From NCBI RefSeq assembly GCF_042658685.1, contig NZ_JBHSQY010000002.1: DNA of 64,000 bases. The stretch is one strand, 5' to 3'. Position numbers and translations under genes: made by a program. The stretch is from Macrococcoides bohemicum (lineage in GTDB: Bacteria > Bacillota > Bacilli > Staphylococcales > Staphylococcaceae). The notes under the pieces were generated by a model, which was not told the DNA's origin, did no database searches, and worked only from the letters and a program-made list of their open reading frames with translations. Every line of letters starts with the position of its first letter. Positions within the stretch are counted from its first letter, which is position 1. Positions 7,488 through 15,930 of the stretch are shown here, piece after piece.

Positions 7488-9290
7488 ATGTGTGGTATCG
7501 TAGGTTATATTGGAACACAAGATGCAAAAGAAATTTTATTAAAAGGTTTAGAAAAATTAGAATACCGTGGTTACGATTCAGCGGGTATCGCTGTTCGTAA
7601 TGGTGAAGATGTACGTGTTTATAAAGAAAAAGGTCGTATTGCTGAATTACGTAAAGCAGTAGATTCAACGTTTGAATCAACGACTGGGATTGGTCATACA
7701 CGTTGGGCAACTCACGGTGTACCAAATCGTGAAAACTCTCACCCGCATCAATCTGAAAGTGGTCGTTTCACTTTAGTACATAACGGTGTAATTGAGAACT
7801 ATGAACAATTAAAGAAAGAATATTTAACTGGTGTAACTTTCAAATCAGAAACTGATACTGAAATCATCGTTCAATTAATTGAATGCTTCTCTAAGCAAGG
7901 TTTAGAAACTGAGAAAGCCTTCGTTGAAGTAATCAAATTATTACATGGTTCATATGCATTAGGTTTATTAGATAGTAAAAACCCAGATGTTATTTATGTA
8001 GCGAAAAACAAATCTCCATTATTAGTAGGTTTAGGAGATGGATTCAACGTTATCGCTTCTGACGCGATGGCGATGTTACAAGTTACAGACACTTACGTTG
8101 AATTAACTGATGGTGAAATCGTTCTTGTAGAACAAGAAAAAGTTACAATTAAAGATCAAGACGGTAAAGAAATTAACCGTAAACCATACAAAGCTGAAAT
8201 CGATGCAAGTGATATCGAAAAAGGTACGTATGCGCACTATATGTTAAAAGAAATTTACGAACAACCTGGTGTTATGCGTAAAATCATTCAAAAATACCAA
8301 GATGATAAAGGTAACTTAATCATCGATAAAGATATCATTAAAGCTGTACGTAAGTCAGACCGTGTCTATATCGTAGCTTGTGGTACTTCATACAATGCTG
8401 GTTTAGTTGGTAAAGAATACTTAGAGAAATGGGCAAACGTACCTACAGAAGTACACGTTGCATCTGAGTTCGTATACAATATGCCATTACTTTCTAAGCA
8501 ACCATTATTTATCTTTATTTCACAATCAGGTGAAACTGCAGATAGCCGTGCAGTATTAGTAGAAGCTAAAAAATTAGGACATACAGCATTAACAATTACT
8601 AACGTACCTGGATCAACTTTATCACGTGAAGCTGACCATACATTAATCTTACATGCTGGACCTGAAATCGCTGTAGCATCAACTAAAGCTTACACAGCTC
8701 AAATTGCTGTACTTGCGATTCTTTCACAAGTTGTTGCAAAAGAATCAGGTATTGAAACAGGAATCGATTTATTACCTGAACTTGCAAAAGTTACTGCTGC
8801 AATGACTGCAGTTATCGACGATGCAGATAAAATGGAACAAATCGCTACTGATTTCTTATCAACTACTCGTAATGCGTTCTTTATTGGACGTACAATGGAC
8901 TACTATGTAGGTGTTGAAGGTGCGTTAAAATTAAAAGAAATCTCTTACATTCAGGCTGAAGGATTTGCTGGTGGAGAATTAAAACACGGAACAATTGCTT
9001 TAATTGAAGAAGGTACGCCAGTAATCGCATTAGCGACTCAAGAAGCGGTGAACTTATCAGTCCGTGGTAACGTGAAAGAAGTTGTTGCGCGTGGAGCTCA
9101 TCCATGTATCATTACAATGGACGGGTTAGAACAAGATGGTGATACTTATGTGATTCCTCACGTTCATGAAATGTTAGCACCATTAGTATCTGTAGTTACA
9201 ACTCAATTTATCGCTTACTATGCAGCTTTACACAGAGGTGCAGACGTAGATAAACCACGTAACTTAGCAAAATCTGTTACAGTAGAATAA
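7488..9290 (+). CDS. glmS: glutamine-fructose-6-phosphate aminotransferase (isomerizing)
   Basis: Makes glucosamine-6-phosphate from fructose-6-phosphate and glutamine. The true start is ATG 7488 after AGGAGGA, because the mature enzyme needs Cys as its first residue after Met (MCGIVGYIG); upstream in-frame ATG 7458 is not used. The 600-residue protein has an N-terminal glutaminase domain (1-220) and two SIS sugar-isomerase domains, with SQSGETADS and a second phosphate-binding site, ending in the conserved AKSVTVE tail. Expression is controlled by the upstream ribozyme. Confidence 0.97.
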   Translation: MCGIVGYIGTQDAKEILLKGLEKLEYRGYDSAGIAVRNGEDVRVYKEKGRIAELRKAVDSTFESTTGIGHTRWATHGVPNRENSHPHQSESGRFTLVHNGVIENYEQLKKEYLTGVTFKSETDTEIIVQLIECFSKQGLETEKAFVEVIKLLHGSYALGLLDSKNPDVIYVAKNKSPLLVGLGDGFNVIASDAMAMLQVTDTYVELTDGEIVLVEQEKVTIKDQDGKEINRKPYKAEIDASDIEKGTYAHYMLKEIYEQPGVMRKIIQKYQDDKGNLIIDKDIIKAVRKSDRVYIVACGTSYNAGLVGKEYLEKWANVPTEVHVASEFVYNMPLLSKQPLFIFISQSGETADSRAVLVEAKKLGHTALTITNVPGSTLSREADHTLILHAGPEIAVASTKAYTAQIAVLAILSQVVAKESGIETGIDLLPELAKVTAAMTAVIDDADKMEQIATDFLSTTRNAFFIGRTMDYYVGVEGALKLKEISYIQAEGFAGGELKHGTIALIEEGTPVIALATQEAVNLSVRGNVKEVVARGAHPCIITMDGLEQDGDTYVIPHVHEMLAPLVSVVTTQFIAYYAALHRGADVDKPRNLAKSVTVE

Positions 9291-9302
9291 TATCAATATA
9301 TT

Positions 9303-9337
9303 AAGTGTCTAAACATCATTGTTTAGGCACTTTTTTG
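9303..9337 (+). terminator. terminator after glmS
   Basis: Twelve-bp stem aagtgtctaaac/gtttaggcactt followed by a T-run. Confidence 0.92.
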
Positions 9338-9415
9338 TATCAAAAATCACTATATTTTTAAACACTTATCTATATGCTTTTGTTATATAATGGAACTGAT
9401 GAGAGGATGATGAAA

Positions 9416-9961
9416 ATGAAAAAACTAATGACTTGTTGTATAGCTATGTTGTTACTGTTCACTTTAACAGTTGATGCAAATGCGGCATTAAAGAAACCTT
9501 CTGTTCCTAACTTAAAGAACAAGACGGTTGTTCAGGCGATGAAAAAAGGGAATTATAAATTAAACGGTATTAAAATCGGTAACACGTACGGCTATGTGAA
9601 GCAAAAATGGGTGAAACCTTCTTTTAAAGTGACATCACTTTATCAACGTTATGATTTTGAATATCATTATTTTACAGAACGTGGTGATAATACGATTCTT
9701 TACTTTACAGGTAAACGTGGTGATAAACCGGAGCAATATCGTCTGCGTTCAATAAGTTTTGCAGGTATTCCGCAATACTTTACAGTAAGTGATATGAATA
9801 AATATTGGGGAGAAGGCGATCTTTATTATCCTCAGGCAGGTACGATTAATTACATTCAGGGTAATACATTATTATCATTTGATGTTAATGGGAGTATTGC
9901 TTATGTTGCACAATTACATCCTGAAGATATTAAAGAGATACTAAGAAAATTTGCATTTTAA
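9416..9961 (+). CDS. exported single-domain protein of a local paralogous family
   Basis: The likely start is ATG 9416, nine bases after GAGAGG. The 181-residue product begins with a signal peptide (MKKLMTCCIAMLLLFTL, probable cleavage after DANA). The rest is one copy of a domain with the pattern KKGNYKLNGIKIGNT..YVKQKW, here with WVKP where the paralogs have LGKP. Relatives lie at 19304, 22095 and 22648, with a remnant at 15669. The two alpha/beta half-units per domain recall SmpA/OmlA- or BLIP-like folds, but I cannot assign a family. Function unknown; it acts outside the membrane. Confidence 0.75.
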   Translation: MKKLMTCCIAMLLLFTLTVDANAALKKPSVPNLKNKTVVQAMKKGNYKLNGIKIGNTYGYVKQKWVKPSFKVTSLYQRYDFEYHYFTERGDNTILYFTGKRGDKPEQYRLRSISFAGIPQYFTVSDMNKYWGEGDLYYPQAGTINYIQGNTLLSFDVNGSIAYVAQLHPEDIKEILRKFAF

Positions 9962-9980
9962 AATAAAAATTAAATATAGT

Positions 9981-10019
9981 AAATAACCACCAATAATAAG
10001 GTATTATTGGTGGTTATTT
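9981..10019. terminator. bidirectional terminator
   Basis: A near-perfect 18-bp stem (aaataaccaccaataata and its complement) with a three-base loop, flanked by A- and T-rich ends, serves the convergent genes at 9416 and 10058. Confidence 0.9.
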
Positions 10020-10057
10020 ACATGATTAAAGTTGATTAGTTGTTTTTCATTAGACAT

Positions 10058-10444
10058 TTATCGCTTGTTTTTTCCGTTTAATTGATTTATTCGTGTTCGT
10101 ATTTCAAAAAATACCGATAAAATAAGCATGAATTGAACAATCTTCGTTAAAATACCTAAGTCATAAATAAATATACCGATTAACACAATTAACCCGAATA
10201 TAAATAGCAGAACTGCTGCTATAAGCTGTTGTTTAACCATAGCAGTCGTCACAACTTTACCAGACTGCGTAAGCATTGCATTGTATAAATTAAATAGCAT
10301 AAACAAACCAATTGACATTAAATAGAGCGCGTTGACGACTCTCTTCGAATCATTATGTGTAATCCCATCATATAAATTAAAAATTTGTGCCATAAAAAAT
10401 AATAATGCAAAAAATCCAATTAAAATATTACCGAACTTCATCAT
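10058..10444 (-). CDS. small four-helix membrane protein
   Basis: A 128-residue protein with four hydrophobic segments (about 6-22, 38-58, 72-90, 94-112) and a basic C-terminus, so probably integral to the cytoplasmic membrane. It has a plausible AAGGAGT site before ATG. It is convergent with the exported protein at 9416. A second protein of similar size and topology (20373) sits in the same relation to another member of that family. No known domain is recognised. Confidence 0.65.
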   Translation of the reverse strand: MMKFGNILIGFFALLFFMAQIFNLYDGITHNDSKRVVNALYLMSIGLFMLFNLYNAMLTQSGKVVTTAMVKQQLIAAVLLFIFGLIVLIGIFIYDLGILTKIVQFMLILSVFFEIRTRINQLNGKNKR

Positions 10445-10564
10445 GTACTCCTTTTAAATGTATAAAATAATATAATATACAATTATCATACCATAAATGC
10501 GTTTTATCCAATCAATTTGAAGTTAGATTGATGTATTATGGATGATAAAAAGGAGGGATTTACG

Positions 10565-11671
10565 ATGAAAATTTTAATTGCACCTGATTCCTACAAAGAA
10601 TGTTTAAGTGCAATGCGTGTGGCAGAATGCATAGCTAAGGGATTACAAGCATCAATACCTGATGCTGAAGTGATTCTTCGTCCGATGGCAGATGGTGGGG
10701 AAGGAACGGTTGATGCATTAATCTATGGATTGAATGGTAAGAAAGAAGAGATACATACTGTTGATATGTATAGCAGACCGTTGACGACATATTATGGCAA
10801 GCTTGATGACACAACTGCAGTGATTGAAGTGGCTAATATTATCGGAATGGAAGTAACGCGAGCGCGTAATCCTTATCTTGCTTCAAGCTTTGGTGTTGGT
10901 GATGTCATACGTCAGTTAATTGAACGTGGATATAAGAAAGTATTTATCGGTTTAGGCGGTAGTTTAACGAATGATGGCGGTGCAGGTTTATTAGAGGCAC
11001 TTGGATTACAATTTCTTGATAATAAAGGACGAATCCTTACTATTAATGGTGGAAACTTATCTGAAATTAGATTGATAAAAGGCCACCTGATACCTGCGCT
11101 AAAAGAAATTGAACTTCATTTAATTTGTGATGTGACAAACCCTTTAACCGGTGAGCATGGTGCAACATATACTTATGGTAAACAAAAGGGAATTGAAGAA
11201 GAAGAGATGAAAGCTTTTGATGAAAGTATTGCCTCATTTGCTGTTAAATTAGAACAGCATTTAAATGTACACTGTCATCATATAGAAGGTGCCGGTGCAG
11301 CTGGTGGTATAGGATATGGATTATTATGTGTTGGTGCTGTGATGCATAATGGTGCTGAATATATTGCAGATATTGTATTGAACGATCTTGATTTAAAGAC
11401 ATTCGATTATATCTTCACTGGTGAAGGGAAAAGTGACTTCCAGACACAGTACGGAAAGCTACCGGTTTGTGTTGCAAATAGAGGGAATGATGTGGGCGTG
11501 CAATCAATACTTGTGGCAGGGGGCTTAGGTACAAATTACGAAGCACTTTATGATCACTTCTTAAGTATCCACGCAATTACTGATGGACCGATGTCACTCG
11601 ATGATGCGATGGATAATGCTGAAAGATTAATCAGTAACACGTGCAGGAATATAGGAAGATTATTGAAATAA
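10565..11671 (+). CDS. glxK: glycerate kinase
   Basis: Phosphorylates D-glycerate with ATP. The 368-residue product begins MKILIAPDSYKE, the conserved N-terminus of the GlxK/GarK family; ATG 10565 follows AAAAGGAGGG. Other family signatures are DGGEGT, GLGGSLTNDGGAG near residue 130 and TGEGKSDFQT in the last third. It is a single gene ending at its own terminator. Whether it makes 2- or 3-phosphoglycerate cannot be read from the sequence. Confidence 0.92.
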   Translation: MKILIAPDSYKECLSAMRVAECIAKGLQASIPDAEVILRPMADGGEGTVDALIYGLNGKKEEIHTVDMYSRPLTTYYGKLDDTTAVIEVANIIGMEVTRARNPYLASSFGVGDVIRQLIERGYKKVFIGLGGSLTNDGGAGLLEALGLQFLDNKGRILTINGGNLSEIRLIKGHLIPALKEIELHLICDVTNPLTGEHGATYTYGKQKGIEEEEMKAFDESIASFAVKLEQHLNVHCHHIEGAGAAGGIGYGLLCVGAVMHNGAEYIADIVLNDLDLKTFDYIFTGEGKSDFQTQYGKLPVCVANRGNDVGVQSILVAGGLGTNYEALYDHFLSIHAITDGPMSLDDAMDNAERLISNTCRNIGRLLK

Positions 11672-11685
11672 TTTTTTAAAACAAA

Positions 11686-11707
11686 AAGAGCCAGCTAGGC
11701 TCTTTTT
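11686..11707 (+). terminator. terminator after glycerate kinase
   Basis: AAAGAGCC/GGCTCTTT stem followed by a T-run. The convergent protease gene ends inside it. Confidence 0.85.
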
Positions 11708-12597
11708 TGTGTACCGTATTTTTCAAGACTTAATTTAAGTAATAAAGTGATCACGAGAATTGAGATGACAGTGACAACAAGCCCACCTTCTAACCCGAAA
11801 TGCCCACCATTAATAATAGACTGATCCATATTTGATTCAGTATTTAAGATGGTTGCTGGTAAAGCCTGCCCACTTACTTCATTACCTAAAAATACGCCAA
11901 GTGTAATATTCCAGAAGCTATGCGCAGCGCCTGTCAGCCAAATATTATCTGACCAGTAGAATAATAGTGAGAATACGATACCTGCCAGGAATAAATTAAC
12001 AAAGCTAAGGATACTCGTATTCGGATTTAAGAAATGCAGAAATGAGAAGAATGCTGAATTGATGATTATACCAGCAGGCACACCGATTTGATAGCTGATT
12101 TTGTTCATCAAGAAACCTCTGGCAATCACTTCTTCAGTTAAACCTTGTATCATAAATAATCCAATCACCCATGTTAAAGTAAACCAAGGAATACTAGGGT
12201 TAACCGTGCTGTGCATTGCACCGAATAGTAGATTGATGAGGTAGACGATAATGATGATTGCCATCCCTAGAAGCAATCCAAATCCATATTTGGAAAATAC
12301 TTTTTCTTGAAAGAAACCTAATGCCTGTACAGGATGACGATAGGCAAATTTATTGATGATAAGACATGCAACGAGTAAGAAAGGAAAGATTAACAAACTG
12401 ATGAGCGTACTCAACGGTTCTTCTTGTAATTCAGTAAGTGTTGCCGTTGGATTGAAAGCGAGAATAATTGGTACTAATATTAATCCAGCAATGATTTGAA
12501 CGATAAAGAAAATCGCAAATGCAATAAGTAGTGTCGCATACCATGGAATATTGCTCGGAGATTTTTTAGATAGCGATATACTTTGATTGAAATTCAT
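11695..12597 (-). CDS. CPBP-family intramembrane metalloprotease
   Basis: The start is the ATG at 12597 with GGAGGCGG just upstream. The 300-residue protein has about eight membrane segments and the CPBP (Abi/CAAX protease) motifs: EEVIARG with the glutamate pair and arginine, FFSFLH with the second-motif histidine, and a late AHSFWN. The family includes prenyl-protein proteases and bacteriocin-immunity proteins. No bacteriocin gene is adjacent, so the substrate is unknown. Confidence 0.88.
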   Translation of the reverse strand: MNFNQSISLSKKSPSNIPWYATLLIAFAIFFIVQIIAGLILVPIILAFNPTATLTELQEEPLSTLISLLIFPFLLVACLIINKFAYRHPVQALGFFQEKVFSKYGFGLLLGMAIIIIVYLINLLFGAMHSTVNPSIPWFTLTWVIGLFMIQGLTEEVIARGFLMNKISYQIGVPAGIIINSAFFSFLHFLNPNTSILSFVNLFLAGIVFSLLFYWSDNIWLTGAAHSFWNITLGVFLGNEVSGQALPATILNTESNMDQSIINGGHFGLEGGLVVTVISILVITLLLKLSLEKYGTQKRA

Positions 12598-12707
12598 AAA
12601 GCCGCCTCCATATAATTTTACCACTAGTATAGCATAGAAAATTTACCGTATATTGCGAATTTGTAGTATCATAGAATTTAGGTGGAATATAGAACGGAGA
12701 TGAACAC

Positions 12708-13304
12708 ATGAACGTAAAAAAGATGAGTATTTTATTATCGGCAGCAATTATACTTGTAGCATGTGGTAAAGAAGATACTGCACCGAAAGAAAAAGTGAAA
12801 ACTGAGCAAAAAGAAAGTGCTGCAGATATCGCCAGAAAGAAAATTAAAGCGAGTCGTGAAAAACATAAATCAAATAAAAATGATTCAAATACGAGTGAAA
12901 TAGAAACAACTGAACCTGCAGCTACGACAGAAGAATTAAATACAACTGAAGCGGTAACGACAGAAGAATTAAATACAACTGAAGCGGTAACGACAGAAGA
13001 ATTAAATACAACTGAACCTGCAATGACAGAAGCTGTTGTCAAAGAGAATGTTAATAATATAACGAATATAAATACATTAAGCCAAATTATATATAGTAAT
13101 GATTATACATATGATGAGAAAATGGCAGCATATCAAAGTGGTGTAGCCAACGGTCTGATTCCGCAAGGCACAAACACTTCATCACCAGCCGCTGCATTTG
13201 AAAGTGCGTTACAAGTAGAACGTACAGAAGCACAATCTACGACAGAAGCTCCGGCAGCTTCACCGACAGTAGATCCGAATACAGGATTACCAGTGCAGCC
13301 TTAG
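12708..13304 (+). CDS. lipoprotein with tandem TTEELNTTEAV repeats
   Basis: A 198-residue protein with a lipoprotein signal (lipobox LVAC, Cys about residue 19), then a charged low-complexity region. Three perfect or near-perfect 11-residue repeats (TTEELNTTEAV) follow, and a C-terminal region ends in NTGLPVQP. It is exported and lipid-anchored, and the middle part looks like a disordered spacer. The ribosome site is GGAGATGAAC. A lipoprotein of similar build starts at 63456. No function can be assigned. Confidence 0.75.
   Translation: MNVKKMSILLSAAIILVACGKEDTAPKEKVKTEQKESAADIARKKIKASREKHKSNKNDSNTSEIETTEPAATTEELNTTEAVTTEELNTTEAVTTEELNTTEPAMTEAVVKENVNNITNINTLSQIIYSNDYTYDEKMAAYQSGVANGLIPQGTNTSSPAAAFESALQVERTEAQSTTEAPAASPTVDPNTGLPVQP
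12924..13022 (+). repeat. three 33-bp tandem repeats inside a lipoprotein gene
   Basis: Units 12924-12956, 12957-12989 and 12990-13022. The first two are identical; the third differs in its last codons. The unit is in frame (11 codons), so copy-number change would lengthen or shorten the spacer without a frameshift. Confidence 0.95.
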
Positions 13305-13337
13305 TGGAGTTTGTGATGAATGGGAAGTGTTGCTGAA

Positions 13338-13364
13338 GCGGCTGTAATCGGAAAATACAGCCGC
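13338..13364 (+). other. hairpin without T-run downstream of the lipoprotein gene
   Basis: Nine-bp perfect stem gcggctgta/tacagccgc with a nine-base loop. No T-run follows, so it is not a classic terminator; it may protect the mRNA 3' end. Confidence 0.5.
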
Positions 13365-13380
13365 ATGCGCCATAAAAATA

Positions 13381-13412
13381 GAGAAACTGGCTTCTGAGCT
13401 GGTTTCTTTTTA
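13381..13412 (+). terminator. terminator upstream of the Z1 gene
   Basis: Nine-pair stem gaaactggc/gctggtttc with two G-T pairs, followed by a T-rich tail. It ends the lipoprotein transcript. Confidence 0.7.
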
Positions 13413-13434
13413 TTGTTAATTTTAGGAGAAGATT

Positions 13435-15588
13435 ATGGATTTAAAACACGGTGTGTTTATTAATACACTTCAACATAAAAACAATTATTCAATAGATGAA
13501 TTAAAAGTAATGCATGATACTATAAATAACTTAATAGAAATATCTACAACAGAAAATAAGCCCGGTATGCTACTTGGTCGTATACAGTCTGGGAAGACAC
13601 GTAGCTTTATGGGTTCGATGGCTTTAGGGTTTGATAATGGCTTTGAAGTAGTGATCATCTTAACAAAGAACTCTAACGCACTTGCACGACAAACGTATGA
13701 ACGGCTGCACAAAGAATATGAAGCACTGATTGATCAGGACTATATTTCAGCATATGACATTATGAGCCTTCCTGAAGATTTACGTAAGTTTGAACTAAAT
13801 AAGAAAATTGTCATTGTCGTTAAGAAAGAAAAGAAGAATGTGGAACGATTAACGAAAGCTTTATTTGAAATGTATCCGGTACTCTCAAAGCGTCAGATGA
13901 TGATTATCGATGATGAAGCAGATTATGCGTCAGTTGTTTATGATAAAGATAAGGATAAGAACTTAACGGAACTCAAGGTCATTGCATCCCAACTCGATCA
14001 AATTAAAAGAGAAATTCCTACAGCAGCCTACTTACAAGTAACTGCGACACCGTATTCACTATATTTACAGCCGGACAGTGAAGTGTTATCTGCACGTGGT
14101 TATCAACCGAAACGACCAGCTTTCACAGTGCTTGTGCCGACGTATCAGTCGTATGTTGGTGGGAAGTTCTATTTCGAACAGTCTAAGCTTGAAGGTCCTG
14201 CAAGTCACGTCTATCAACCGGTAAGTGAAACCGAACTGGAGCTGTTACGTAAAGAAGATAACCGACGTGTAAAAGATGCATATGTACTTACTACTAAACA
14301 ATTAAATGGGTTGCGCAATGCACTGATTAACTTTGTTGTCGGAGGCAAGATTCGTAACCTTCAACAAATAGCTCAACAGGAACGTCCTAAAAAGTATGCT
14401 TTTATTATGCATACCATTACGACAAAACGCGCGCATATGTGGCAATATCAGGTTGTGATGAAGATAGAACAGAAGCTCACACAACTGATCGAAGAAAACG
14501 AAGCTGCATTTAAATCAATTATTATGAAAGCATATGAAGGGTTTAAATTATCTTCAGAATCAAATTATTTTCCAGATGCAAGAGACGTTTATGAAGCGGT
14601 AAAATCAGCGTTTCTTGATGAAGAGTTGTTGATTACTATCGTTAATTCAGAACAAGATGTGAATCAATTGCTGGATAAACGGGGAGAACTGAAACTTCGA
14701 GCACCACTTAATTTCTTTATTGGGGGTCAAATTCTTGATCGTGGTATTACGATTGGCAACTTAATCGGTTTCTATTACGGACGAGATCCGAAGAAGTTTC
14801 AGCAAGATACGGTACTGCAGCATTCACGTATGTACGGGGCACGACCGAAAGAAGATTTGTCTGTGACGAGATTTTATACTACAAATAGAATCTATGACGT
14901 AATGGAACGAATGCATACGTTTGATGAAGATTTAAGGAAAGCATTTGAAACTGGGCGTAATGGGGGAGAAGTTATCTTTATGATGCATGATACAAAGAAA
15001 GACATTGTACCATGTAACCCTAATAAGCTTCTGTTGTCGAAAGTCATTACGATTAAAGGAAAGAAACGTTTCTTACCAGTTGGATTTCAGACGAAAAGTC
15101 GCAGCGAGATGATGCGTCGCACAAAGAAGCTGGATACAATGATTCAGGAATTATGTAAGTTTGCTATCGATCAAAATAACAAAGATGCACGTCATATACT
15201 CGTTCCTGTTCAGAAAGTAATTCCGATACTTAAAGAAATAACAGAATGTCTCATCATGGAAGAAGGCTATGAGTGGAACGTTGAAACTTATAGCGCTATA
15301 CTCAATTATTTATCAAGGCTACCAGGAAACAATACGGGATATGTCTGGATTGTTACACGTGAAAACCGAAATATATCACGCTTCCGTCAAGACGGTAAAA
15401 GATTTGCTGATCGACCAGATAACGGACAAGATGAACTTAAACAAAGTTATCAGCTTGGTACGACACATCCAACTGTAATGCTGCTCAGACAAAACGGAAA
15501 TGAGAATGAAGGATGGCGCGGTGGACCTTTCTACTGGCCGGTCATTGTCGCACCAACACAGATGAATACGATTGTATTTGAAGGATAA
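13435..15588 (+). CDS. Z1-domain SF2-like ATPase/helicase
   Basis: A 717-residue protein with the marks of Z1-type helicases: a Walker A in the form GRIQSGKT (48-55), a Walker B IIDDEADY (about 158-165), TATP (203-206), and a late GGQILDRGITIGN with Q.SRMYGAR (about 458-470), equivalent to helicase motifs V and VI. In other genomes Z1 proteins belong to restriction-like systems with a GHKL (MutL/MORC-like) ATPase, a methyltransferase and a PD-(D/E)XK protein; here none is adjacent. A GHKL ATPase lies 10 kb downstream. It starts at ATG after TTAGGAGAAG and appears monocistronic. A defence role is an inference. Confidence 0.75.
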   Translation: MDLKHGVFINTLQHKNNYSIDELKVMHDTINNLIEISTTENKPGMLLGRIQSGKTRSFMGSMALGFDNGFEVVIILTKNSNALARQTYERLHKEYEALIDQDYISAYDIMSLPEDLRKFELNKKIVIVVKKEKKNVERLTKALFEMYPVLSKRQMMIIDDEADYASVVYDKDKDKNLTELKVIASQLDQIKREIPTAAYLQVTATPYSLYLQPDSEVLSARGYQPKRPAFTVLVPTYQSYVGGKFYFEQSKLEGPASHVYQPVSETELELLRKEDNRRVKDAYVLTTKQLNGLRNALINFVVGGKIRNLQQIAQQERPKKYAFIMHTITTKRAHMWQYQVVMKIEQKLTQLIEENEAAFKSIIMKAYEGFKLSSESNYFPDARDVYEAVKSAFLDEELLITIVNSEQDVNQLLDKRGELKLRAPLNFFIGGQILDRGITIGNLIGFYYGRDPKKFQQDTVLQHSRMYGARPKEDLSVTRFYTTNRIYDVMERMHTFDEDLRKAFETGRNGGEVIFMMHDTKKDIVPCNPNKLLLSKVITIKGKKRFLPVGFQTKSRSEMMRRTKKLDTMIQELCKFAIDQNNKDARHILVPVQKVIPILKEITECLIMEEGYEWNVETYSAILNYLSRLPGNNTGYVWIVTRENRNISRFRQDGKRFADRPDNGQDELKQSYQLGTTHPTVMLLRQNGNENEGWRGGPFYWPVIVAPTQMNTIVFEG

Positions 15589-15668
15589 TAATATATTAAA
15601 GGATAAACAATAATTATGTATTTTTAATATTAACTAAATAAAATAATACTTTTATTTTTTCTACCTTT

Positions 15669-15884
15669 ATGGTCGATTATGATTTTGCGAAACAATCATT
15701 AACTGATATTGAAAAAGTAGTCGGTAAACCAGATCGTTCTGAAAAGGGCAGCTATGTTGAAGAAGAGAACGGTGTGAAGGGTAAAAGAATTCCTACAGTA
15801 ATGAATGAATATGGTCACTTAGTATTAAACGCTGAAAAGATTAATGGTAAGTGGGATGTTGTAGATATTCAGTATGTGAGATAA
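15669..15884 (+). pseudogene. 3' remnant of an exported-family paralog
   Basis: These 71 codons match the second half of the repeated domain in the genes at 19304 and 22648. DIEKVVGKPDRS parallels KIESLVGKADQT, NEYGHLVLNAEKINGKWDVV parallels NTYGHLIAKGEYYKGAWRVT, and both end in IQYVR or VQYKYIK. There is no signal peptide, no first half-domain and no ribosome site, so it is a 5'-truncated relic. The open frame is intact, which suggests recent truncation or chance survival. Confidence 0.75.
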
Positions 15885-15886
15885 CG

Positions 15887-15930
15887 AATAAGGACCACAT
15901 GAAAATTGATTCATGTGGTCCTTATTTTTA
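15887..15930. terminator. bidirectional terminator before the MMPL gene
   Basis: Sixteen-bp stem aataaggaccacatga and its complement with an eight-base loop and T-run. Confidence 0.9.

Noticed and set aside
12924..13022. Could the 33-bp repeats be a CRISPR array?
   Set aside because: The units are contiguous without spacers and in frame within a coding region.
12566..13042. Minus-strand frame rich in repeated SVVTASVVFN
   Set aside because: It is the antisense of the tandem repeats in the lipoprotein gene on the plus strand.
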